Shown here piece by piece: positions 1-9,449 of a stretch of DNA of 64,000 bases. The DNA comes from Fasciola hepatica (lineage: Eukaryota; Platyhelminthes; Trematoda; Plagiorchiida; Fasciolidae). How positions within the stretch are numbered: position 1 is the first letter of the stretch; every line of letters starts with the position of its first letter. The translations under genes were made by a program, and so were the position numbers. The notes under the pieces were generated by a model. That model was not told the origin of the DNA, searched no databases, and was given only the letters and a program-made list of their open reading frames with translations. The DNA lies in NCBI GenBank assembly GCA_948099385.1, contig CANUEZ040000196.1, forward strand, positions 4,881,001 through 4,945,000, in the 5' to 3' direction.

Positions 1-100
1 TGTGAATCGAACAACTTAACAACACAAGGCTATCCGGGATGGCTCTCAACGCTTTGTTCAACATCTACACTACATGATATAGCACCCTTCCCAAACTCGC

Positions 101-112
101 TTCAAATTTGAA
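101..112. repeat. 12-bp palindrome TTCAAATTTGAA
   Basis: A perfect 12-bp dyad found once per monomer. A common allele, TTTAAATTTGAA, shortens it to AAATTT plus partial flanks. It could be a protein-binding dyad or simple chance; nothing else supports a function. Confidence 0.6.
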
Positions 113-336
113 TGGTAAGAACCAGCTTCGCGTACACCGATCGACTCCTATGATGGATGACTTCTCTGTAGGGGCCTAAGTACAACAAACGCATTCCCAA
201 ATGAACAACCTACACAGCTTCCTTACTATGCATGCAATTGATTAGTAGTACGAGATTAGATTAGATTAGATTAGATTTGTATAATATGATTGATCATGCA
301 GCTTGAACGCTCAACTGAGCATTGAAATCCATGGAA

Positions 337-386
337 GCACTGTACAGCTGTTTCATCCTCTAAGGGACTCGACTCATCAGCAGTGC
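337..386 (-). ncRNA. Type I hammerhead ribozyme, intact exemplar
   Basis: The motif is read on the minus strand, so RNA 5' to 3' runs from 386 down to 337. Stem I 5' side is GCACUG (386-381). Core box 1 is CUGAUGA (380-374). The stem II segment is GUCGAGUCCCUUAGAGGAU (373-355), where GUC can pair with GAU. Core box 2 is GAAA (354-351). Stem III is ACAGCUGU, its first A being the last A of GAAA (to 344). H17 is A, and predicted cleavage is between 343 and 342. Stem I 3' side is CAGUGC (342-337), a perfect 6-bp partner of the 5' side. C3-A9, G12-A14, the A15.1-U16.1 pair, a UH cleavage site and C1.1-G2.1 are all present. Beyond a 1x3 internal loop, AUG (393-391 side) can pair with CAU (333-331 side), giving the interrupted stem I typical of natural hammerheads. 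Open ends in stem I make this type I. Family membership is strong. Activity is untested, and stem II is weak. Confidence 0.82.
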
Positions 387-432
387 ACATCGACCGAGCC
401 CCCACGGGCACTCCAATAACCGATGAAACACT

Positions 433-443
433 GTGAATCGAAC
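433..443 (-). promoter_or_regulatory. B-box-like sequence upstream of the ribozyme (weak)
   Basis: The minus strand reads GTTCGATTCAC, close to the RNA polymerase III B box (GGTTCGANTCC). It lies 46 bp upstream of the ribozyme in the same direction and recurs in nearly every monomer. An A-box-like TAGCCTTGTG lies too close upstream (only about 9 bp between the two) for a standard type 2 promoter. Position and orientation are suggestive; function is not supported by sequence alone. Confidence 0.2.
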
Positions 444-1198
444 AACTCAACAACACAAGGCTATCCGAGATGGCTGTCAACGCTTTGTTCAACATCTACA
501 CTACATGATATAGCACCCTTCCCAAACTCGCTTCAAATTTGAATGGTAAGAACCAGCTTCGCGCACACCGATCGACTCCCATGATGGATGACTTCTCTGT
601 AGGGGCCTAAGTACAACCAACGCATTCACAAATGAACAACCTACACAGCTTCCTTACTATGCATGCAATTGATTAGTAGTACGAGATTAGATCAGATTAG
701 ATTAGATTTGTATAATATGATTGATCATGCAGCTTGAACGCTCAACTGAGCATTGAAATCCATGGAAGCACTGTACAGCTGTTTCATCATCTAAGGGACT
801 CGACTCATCAGCAGTGCATATCGACCGAGCAACCACGGGCACTCCAACAACCGGTGAACCATTGTGAATCGAACAAATCAACAACACAAGGCTATCCGGG
901 ATGGCTCTCAACGCTTTGTTCAACATCTACATTACATGATATAGCACCCTTCCCAAACTCGCTTCAAATTTGAATGGTAACAACCAGCTTCGCGCACACC
1001 GACCGACTCCTATGATGGATGACTTCTCTGTAGGGGCCTAAGTACAACCAACGCATTCCCAAATGAACAACCTACACAGCTTCCTTACTATGCATGCAAT
1101 TGATTAGTAGTACGAGATTAGATCAGATCAGATTAGATTTGTATAATATGATTGATCATGCAGCTTGAACGCTCAACTAAGCATTGAAATCCATGGAA

Positions 1199-1248
1199 GC
1201 ACTGTACAGCTGTTCCATCCTCTAAGGGACTCGACTCATCAGCAGTGC
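1199..1248 (-). pseudogene. Hammerhead relic, A13G
   Basis: The plus strand reads tgttccatcc, so the RNA has GGAA in place of GAAA. Conserved core A13 is lost. Stem I and CUGAUGA are unchanged. The same lesion is found at 8103, 10698 and 14155 (starts), which are copies of one monomer type amplified in the 2595/3457-bp higher-order repeats. Predicted inactive. Confidence 0.75.
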
Positions 1249-1629
1249 ACATCGACCGAGCAACCACGGGCACTCCAACAACCGGTGAACCATTGTGAAT
1301 CGAACAACTTAACAACACAAGACTATCCGGGATGGCTTTCAACGCTTTGCTCTACATCTACACTACATGATATAGCACCCTTCCCAAACTCGCTTCAAAT
1401 TTGAATGGTAACAACCAGCTTCGCGCACACCGATCGACTCCTATGATGGATGACTTCACTGTAGAGGCCTAAGTTCAAGCAAGGCATTCCCAAATGAACA
1501 ACCTACACAGCGTCCTTACTATGCATGCAATTGATTAGTAGTACGAGATTAGATTAGATCAGATTAGATTTGTATAATATGATTGATCATGCAGCTTGAA
1601 CGCTCAACTGAGCATTGAAATCCATGGAA

Positions 1630-1679
1630 GCACTGCACAGCTGTTTCATCCTCTAACGGACTCGACTCATCAGCAGTGC
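1630..1679 (-). pseudogene. Hammerhead relic, cleavage-site H17G
   Basis: The plus strand reads gcactgcacagctg. The residue at the cleavage position is therefore G instead of A, and the site is GUG. The NUH rule excludes G at position 17, so this copy is predicted not to cleave. The rest of the motif is intact. Confidence 0.75.
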
Positions 1680-3126
1680 ACATCGACCGAGCCCCCACGG
1701 GCACTCCAACAACCGGTGAACCATTGTGAATCGAACAATTTAACAACACAAGGCTATCCGGGATGGCTCTCAACGCTTTGTTCATCATCTACACTACATG
1801 ATATAGCACCCTTCCCAAACTCGCTTTAAATTTGAATGGTAAGAACCAGCTTCGCGCACACCGATCGACTCCTATGATGGATGACTTCTCTGTAGGGGCC
1901 TAAGTACAACCAACGCATTCCCAAATGAACAACCTACACAGCTTCCTTACTATGCATGCAATTGATTAGTAGTACGAGATTAGATTAGATTAGATTAGAT
2001 TTGTATAATATGATTGATCATGCAGCTTGAACGCTCAACTGAGCATTGAAATCCATGGAAGCACTGTACAGCTGTTTCATCCTCTAAGGGACTCGACTCA
2101 TCAGCAGTGCACATCGACCGAGCCCCCACGGGCACTCCAATAATCGATGAACCATTGTGAATCGAACAACTCAACAACACAAGGCCATCCGAGATGGCTC
2201 TCAACGCTTTGTTCAACATCTACACTACATGATATAGCACCCTTCCCAAACTCGCTTTAAATTTGAATGGTAAGAACCAGCTTCGCGCACACCGATCGAC
2301 TCGTATGATGGATGACTTCTCTGTAGGGGCCTGAGTACAACCAACGCATTCCCAAATGAACAACCTACACAGCTTCCTTACTATGCATGCAATTGATTAG
2401 TAGTACGAGATTAGATTAGATTAGATTAGATTAGATTTGTATAATATGATTGATCATGCAGCTGGAACGCTCAACTGAGCACTGAAATCCATGGAAGCAC
2501 TGTACAGCTGTTTCATCCTCTAAGGGACTCGACTCATCAGCAGTGCACATCGACCGAGCAACCACGGGCACTCCAACAACCGGTGAACCATTGTGAATCG
2601 AACAACTCAACAACACAAGGCTATCCGGGATGGCTCTCAACGCTTTGTTCAACATCTACACTACATGATATAGCACCCTTCCCAAACTCGCTTCAAATTT
2701 GAATGGTAAGAACCAGCTTCGCGCACACCGATCGACTCCTATGATGGATGACTTCTCTGTAGGGGCCTAAGTACAACCAACGCATTCCCAAATGAACAAC
2801 CTACACAGCGTCCTTACTATGCATGCAATTGATTAGTAGTACGAGATTAGTTCAGATTAGATTAGATTTGTATAATTTGATTGATCATGCAGCTTGAACG
2901 CTCAACTGAGCATTGAAATCCATGGAAGCACTGTACAGCTGTTTCATCCTCTAAGGGACTCGACTCATCAGCAGTGCACATCGACCGAGCAACCACGGGC
3001 ACTCCAACAACCGGTGAACCATTGTGAATCGAACAACTCAACAACACAAGGCTATCCGGGATGGCTATCAATGCTTTGTTCAACATCTACACTACATGAT
3101 ATAGCACCGTTCCCAAACTCGCTTTA

Positions 3127-3225
3127 AATTTGAATGGTTAGAACCCCCATTTCGCCAACCGATCGACTCCAATGATGGATGAGTTCACTGTAGAGGCCCA
3201 ATTTCAAGCAACGCATTCACACATG
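3127..3225. repeat. Diverged spacer patch
   Basis: Between the TTTGAA palindrome and the cacatgaac segment this spacer reads ggttagaacccccatttcgcc and then gagttcactgtagaggcccaatttcaagc. It differs from the consensus at many positions. Related but milder forms occur near 1454-1485 and 4476-4508, which share ttcactgtag and aagttcaagc. This looks like a minor spacer lineage found only in the first 5 kb. Confidence 0.75.
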
Positions 3226-5047
3226 AACAACCTACACAGCTTCCTTACTATGCATGCAATTGATTAGTAGTACGAGATTAGATTAGATCAGATTAGATTT
3301 GTATAATATGATTGATCATGCAGCTTGAACGCTCAACTGAGCATTGAAATCCATGGAAGCACTGTACAGCTGTTTCATCCTCTAAGGGACTCGACTCATC
3401 AGCAGTGCACATCGACCGAGCCCCCACGGGCACTCCAACATCTGGTGAACCATTGTGAATCGAACAAATCAACAACACAAGGCTATCCGGGATGGCTATC
3501 AACGCTTTGTTCAACATCTACATTACATGATATAGCACCCTTCCCAAACTCGCTTAAAATTTGAATGGTAAGAACCAGCTTCGCGCACACCGATCGACTC
3601 CTATGATGGATGAAGTCTCTGTAGGGGCCTAAGTACAACCAACGCATTCACAAATGAAAAACCTACACAGCTTCCTTACTATGCATGCAATTGATTAGTT
3701 GTACGAGATAAGTTCAGATTAGATAATATTTGTATAATTTGATTGATCATGCAGCTTGAACGCTCAACTGAGCATTGAAATTCATGGAAGCACTGTACAG
3801 CTGTTTCATCCTCTAACGGACTCGACTCATCAGCAGTGCACATCGACCGAGCCCCCACGGGCACTCCAACAACCGGTGAACCATTGTGAATCGAACAACT
3901 TAACAACACAAGGCTATCCGGGATGGCTCTCAACGCTTTGTTCAATATCTACACTACATCATATAGCACCCTTCCCAAACTCGCTTCAAATTTGAATGGT
4001 AAGAACCAGCTTCGCGCACACCGATCGACTCCTATGATGGATGACTTCTCTGTAGGGGCCTAAGTACAACCAACGCATTCCCAAATGAACAACCTACACA
4101 GCTTCCTTACTATGCATGCAATTGATTAGTAGTACGAGACTAGATTAGATCAGATTAGATTTGTATAATATGATTGATCATGCAGTTTGAACGCTCAACT
4201 GAGCATTGAAATCCATGGAAGCACTGTACAGCTGTTTCATCCTCTAACGGACTCGACTCATCAGCAGTGCACATCGACCGAGCCCCCACGGGCACTCCAA
4301 CAACCGGTGAAGCATTGTGAATCGAACAACTTAACAACACAAGGCTATCCGGGATGGCTCTCAACGCTTTGCTCAACATCTACACTACATGATATAGCAC
4401 CCTTCCCAAACTCGCTTCAAATTTGAATGGTAAGAACCAGCTTCGCGCACACCGATCGACTCCTATGATGGATGACTTCACTGTAGATGCCTAAGTTCAA
4501 GCAAGGCATTCCCAAATGAACAACCTACACAGCGTCCTTACTATGCATGCAATTGATTAGTAGTACGAGATTATATTAGATTAGATTAGATTTGTATAAT
4601 ATGATTGATCATGCAGCTTGAACGCTCAACTGAGCATTGAAATCCATGGAAGCACTGTACAGCTGTTTCATCCTCTAAGGGACTCGACTCATCAGCAGTG
4701 CACATCGACCGAGCCCCCACGAGCACTCCAACAACCGGTGAACCATTGTGAATCGAACAACTCAACAACACAAGGCTATCCGGGATGGCTATCAACGCTT
4801 TGTTCAACATCTACACTACATGATATAGCACCCTTCCCAAACTCGCTTCAAATTTGAATGGTAAGAACCAGCTTCGCGCACACCGATCGACTCCTATGAT
4901 GGATGACTTCTCTGTAGGGGCCTAAGTACAACCAACGCATTCCCAAATGAACAACCTACACAGCTTCCTTACTATGCATGCAATAATTAGTAGTACGAGA
5001 TTAGATTAGAATAGATTAGATTTGTATAATATGATTGATCATGCAGC

Positions 5048-5478
5048 TTGAACGCTCAACTGAGCATTGAAATCCATGGAAGCACTGTACAGCTGTTTCA
5101 TCCTCTAAGGGACTCGACTCATCAGCAGTGCACATCGACCGAGCCCCCACGGGCACTCCAACAACCGGTGAACCATTGTGAATCGAACAACTTAACAACA
5201 CAAGGCTATCCGGGATGGCTCTCAACGCTTTGTTCAACACCTACACTACATGATATAGCACCCTTCCCAAACTCGCTTCAAATTTGAATGGTAAGAACCA
5301 GCTTCGCGCACACCGATCGACTCCTATGATGGATGACTTCTCTGTAGGGGCCTGAGTACAACTAACGCATTCACAAATGAACAACCTACACAGCTTCTAT
5401 ACTATGCATGCAATTGATTAGTAGTACGAGATTAGATTAGATCAGGATAGATTTGTATAATATGATTGATCATGCAGC
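5048..5478. repeat. Reference monomer, exactly 431 bp, with its internal elements
   Basis: A typical monomer, given as a map for all others. I count its start at the TTG of the segment reading cagcTTGaacgc. A minus-strand hammerhead motif lies at 5082-5131 (offset +34 to +83). A minus-strand sequence resembling a tRNA-type B box, GTTCGATTCAC, lies at 5178-5188. A 12-bp perfect palindrome, TTCAAATTTGAA, lies at 5277-5288. The (ATTAG)n tract lies near 5430-5454. Around the tract are short palindromic hexamers: ATGCAT, GCATGC and CAATTG before it and TGATCA after it. The consensus monomer has no run of four T or four A, so neither strand contains a simple RNA polymerase III terminator. Confidence 0.9.
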
Positions 5479-5943
5479 TTGAACGCTCAACTGAGCATTG
5501 AAATCCATGGAAGCACTGTACAGCTGTTTCATCCTCTAAGGGACTCGACTCATCAGCAGTGCACATCGACCGAGCCCCCACGGACACTCCAACAACCGGT
5601 GAACCATTGTGAATCGAACAACTTAACAACACAAGGCTATCCGGGATGGCTCTCAACGCTTTGTTCAACATCTACACTACATGATATAGCACCCTTCCCA
5701 AACTCGCTTCAAATTTGAATGGTAAGAACCAGCTTCGCGCACACCGATCGACTCGTATGATGAATGACTTCTCTGTAGGGGCCTAAGTACAACCAACGCA
5801 TTCACAAATGAACAACCTACACAGCTTCCTTACTATGCATGCAATTGATTAGTAGTACGAGATTAGATTAGATCAGATTAGATTTGTATAATATGATTGA
5901 TCATGCAGCTTGAACGCTCAACTGAGCATTGAAATCCATGGAA

Positions 5944-5993
5944 GCACTGTACAGCTGTTTCATCCTCTAAGGGACTCGATTCATCAGCAGTGC
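5944..5993 (-). ncRNA. Hammerhead ribozyme with fully Watson-Crick stem II
   Basis: This copy has the intact core and stem I, and it differs from the rest at position 10.1. The plus strand reads gactcgattcatcag, so the RNA is CUGAUGA followed by AUC rather than GUC. AUC pairs with GAU by three Watson-Crick pairs, where other copies have a closing G-U wobble at 10.1-11.1. Of the copies I examined this is the best-formed outer stem II next to an intact core, so it is the copy I would test first. The change is a single substitution and could be chance. Confidence 0.75.
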
Positions 5994-8533
5994 ACATCGA
6001 CCGAGCCCCCACGGGCACTCCAACAACCGGTGAACCATTGTGAATCGAACAACTTAACAACACAAGGCTATCTGGGATGGCTCTCAACGCTTTGTTCAAC
6101 ATCTACACAACATGATATAGCACCCTTCCCAAACTCGCTTCAAATTTGAATGGTAAGAACCAGCTTCGCGCACACCGATCGACTCGTACGATGAATGAGT
6201 TATCTGTAGGGGCCTAAGTACAACCAACGCATTCACTAATGAACAACCTACACAGCTTCCTTACTATGCATGCAATTGATTAGTAGTACGAGATTAGATT
6301 AGATCAGATTAGATTTGTATAATATGATTGATCATGCAGCTTGAACGCTCAACTGAGCATTGAAATCCATGGAAGCACTGTACAGCTGTTTCATCCTCTA
6401 AGGGACTCGACTCATCAGCAGTGCACATCGACCGAGCCCCCACGGACACTCCAACAACCGGTGAACCATTGTGAATCGAACAACTTAACAACACAAGGCT
6501 ATCCGGGATGGCTATCAACGCTTTGTTCAACATCTACATTACATGATATAGCACCCTTCCCAAACTCGCTTCAAATTTGAATGGTAACAACCAGCTTCGC
6601 GCACACCGATCGACTCCTATGATGGATGACCTCTCTGTAGGGGCCTAAGTACAACTAACGCATTCCCAAATGAACAACCTACACAGCTTCCTTACTATGC
6701 ATGCAATAATTAGTAGTACGAGATTAGATTAGAATAGATTAGATTTGTATAATATGATTGATCATGCAGCTTGAACGCTCAACTGAGCACTGAAATCCAT
6801 GGAAGCACTGTACAGCTGTTTCATCCTCTAAGGGACTCGACTCATCAGCAGTGCACATCGACCGAGCCCCCACGGACACTCCAACAACCGGTGAACCATT
6901 GTGAATCGAACAACTTAACAACACAAGGCTATCCGGGATGGCTCTCAACGCTTTGTTCAACATCTACACTACATGATATAGCACCGTTCCCAAACTCGCT
7001 TTAAATTTGAATGGTAAGAACCAGCTTCGCGCACACCGATCGACTCCTATGATGGATGACTTCTCTGTAGGGGCCTAAGTACAACCAACGCATTCCCAAA
7101 TGAACAACCTACACAGCTTCCTTACTATGCATGCAATTGATTAGTAGTACGAGACTAGATTAGATTAGATTAGATTTGTATAATATGATTGATCATGCAG
7201 CTTGATCGCTCAACTGAGCATTGAAATCCATGGAAGCACTGTACAGCTGTTTCATCCTCTAACGGACTCGACTCATCAGCAGTGCACATCGACCGAGCCC
7301 CCACGGACACTCCAACAACCGGTGAACCATTGTGAATCGAACAACTCAACAACAAAAGTCTATCCGGGATGGCTCTCAACGCTTTGTTCAACATCTACAC
7401 TACATGATATAGCACCCTTCCCAAACTCGTATTAAATTTGAATGGTAAGAACCAGCTTCGCGCACACCGATCGACTCCCATGATGGATGACTTCTCTGTA
7501 TGGGCCTAAGTACAACCAACGCATTCACAAATGAACAACCTACACAGCTTCCTTACTATGCATGCAATTGATTAGTAGTACGAGATTAGATCAGATTAGA
7601 TTAGATTAGATTTGTATAATATGATTGATCATGCAGCTTGAACGCTCAACTGAGCATTGAAATCCATGGAAGCACTGTACAGCTGTTTCATCCTCTAAGG
7701 GACTCGACTCATCAGCAGTGCACATCGACCGAGCCCCCACGGGCACTCCAACAACCGGTGAACCATTGTGAATCGAACAACTTAACAACACAAGGCTATC
7801 CGGGATGGCTATCAACGCTTTGTTCAACATCTACACTACATGATATAGCACCCTTCCCAAACGCGCTTCAAATTTGAATGGTAAGAACCAGCTTCGCGCA
7901 CACCGATCGACTCCTATGATGGATGACTTCTCTGTAGGGGCCTAAGTACAACCAATGCATTCCCAAATGAACAACCTACACAGCTTCCTTACTATGCATG
8001 CAATTGATTAGTAGTACGAGATTAGATCAGATTAGATTAGATTTGTATAATATGATTGATCATGCAGCTTGAACGCTCAACTGAGCATTGAAATCCATGG
8101 AAGCACTGTACAGCTGTTCCATCCTCTAAGGGACTCGACTCATCAGCAGTGCACATCGACCGAGCCCCCACGGGCACTCCAACAACCGGTGAACCATTGT
8201 GAATCGAACAACTCAACAACACAAGGCTATCCGGGATGGCTCTCAACGCTTTGTTCAACATCTACACTACATGATATAGCACCCTTCCCAAACTCGCTTC
8301 AAATTTGAATGGTAAGAACCAGCTTCGCGCACACCGATCGACTCGTATGATGAATGACTTCTCTGTAGGGGCCTAAGTACAACCAACGCATTCACAAATG
8401 AACAACCTACACAGCTTCCTTACTATGCATGCAATTGATTAGTAGTACGAGATTAGATCAGATTAGATTGGATTTGTATAATATGATTGATCATGCAGCT
8501 TGAACGCTCAACTGAGCATTGAAATCCATGGAA

Positions 8534-8583
8534 GCACTGTACAGCTGTTTCATCCTCTGAGGGACTCGACTTATCAGCAGTGC
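8534..8583 (-). pseudogene. Hammerhead relic, G8A
   Basis: The plus strand reads cgacttatcagcag, so the core is CUGAUAA and essential G8 is replaced by A. Stem III keeps the ordinary ACAGCUGU, so this loss looks independent of the stem-III-swap subtype. Identical descendants start at 11129 and 14586, placed by higher-order duplication. Confidence 0.75.
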
Positions 8584-9399
8584 AAATCGACCGAACCCCC
8601 ACGGACACTCCAACAACCGGTGAACCATTGTGAATCGAACAACTTAACAACACAAGGCTATCCGGGATGGCTATCAACGCTTTGTTCAACATCTACATTA
8701 CATGATATAGCACCCTTCCCAAACTCGCTTCAAATTTGAATGGTAAGAACCAGCTTCGCGCACACCGATCGACTCGTATGATGAATGACTTCTCTGTAGG
8801 GGCCTAAGTACAACTAACGCATTCCCAAATGAACAACCTACACAGCTTCCTTACTATGCATGCAATAATTAGTAGAACGAGATTAGATTAGAATAGATTA
8901 GATTTGTATAATATGATTGATCATGCAGCTTGAACGCTCAACTGAGCACTGAAATCCATGGAAGCACTGTACAGCTGTTTCATCCTCTAAGGGACTCGAC
9001 TCATCAGCAGTGCACATCGACCGAGCCCCCACGGACACTCCAACAACCGGTGAACCATTGTGAATCGAACAACTTAACAACACAAGGCTATCCGGGATGG
9101 CTCTCAACGCTTTGTTCAACATCTACACTACATGATATAGCACCGTTCCCAAACTCGCTTTAAATTTGAATGGTAAGAACCAGCTTCGCGCACACCGATC
9201 GACTCCTATGATGGATGACTTCTCTGTAGGGGCCTAAGTACAACCAACGCATTCCCAAATGAACAACCTACACAGCTTCCTTACTATGCATGCAATTGAT
9301 TAGTAGTACGAGATTAGATTAGATTAGATTAGATTAGATTTGTATAATATGATTGATCATGCAGCTTGAACGCTCAACTGAGCATTGAAATCCATGGAA

Positions 9400-9449
9400 G
9401 CACTGTACAGCTGTTTTATCCTCTAAGGGACTCGACTCATCAGCAGTGC
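9400..9449 (-). pseudogene. Hammerhead relic, G12A
   Basis: The plus strand reads gctgttttatcc, so GAAA becomes AAAA and core G12, the general base, is lost. Descendants with the same change start at 11995, 12857, 15452 and 16314. Similar changes start at 31130 and 45866. Predicted inactive. Confidence 0.75.

Larger units (their letters stand above)
303..7263. repeat. Region 1: individually diverged monomers
   Basis: About sixteen monomers with no long higher-order duplication that I can detect. Minus-strand hammerhead motifs (each 50 bp) with intact core start at 337, 768, 2061, 2497, 2928, 3359, 3790, 4221, 4652, 5082, 5513, 5944, 6375, 6805 and 7236. Broken copies start at 1199 (A13G) and 1630 (H17G). 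Three spacers belong to a distinct subtype (ttcactgtagaggcctaagttcaagc-like, near 1454-1485, 3184-3213 and 4476-4508). The monomers near 6309 and 6739 resemble the later monomer types D and E described for the next region, so this looks like an older form of what was later amplified. Confidence 0.85.

Noticed and set aside
344..349. CAGCTG to CTGCAG change as a restriction or methylation signal
   Set aside because: Explained more simply as a compensatory pair exchange in ribozyme stem III.
433..449. CENP-B box
   Set aside because: The minus strand GTTCGATTCACAATGG has TTCG and A in register but lacks the required CGGG, so only part of the core consensus matches.
433..465. tRNA gene or tRNA-derived SINE on the minus strand
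   Set aside because: The B-box-like GTTCGATTCAC has no proper T stem, and the A-box-like TAGCCTTGTG is too close. No acceptor or anticodon stem can be drawn.
303..495. Plus-strand reading frames of about 79 codons in each monomer, starting at TTG
   Set aside because: They lack an ATG start, lie antisense to the equally open minus-strand frame, have no recognisable domain, and vary freely. The monomer length of 431 prevents fusion between repeats. They are open only because the repeats are near-identical.
271..495. Minus-strand 74-codon frame as a real gene family
   Set aside because: No recognisable domain, and conservation is no higher than in the non-coding spacer by eye. Its best conserved part is explained by the ribozyme. 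Kept only as a low-interest finding.
2408..2440. Telomere-like repeat in the (ATTAG)n tract
   Set aside because: In phase it reads TTAGA, one base from the insect TTAGG, but it is only three to six units long, internal to every monomer, and never TTAGG.
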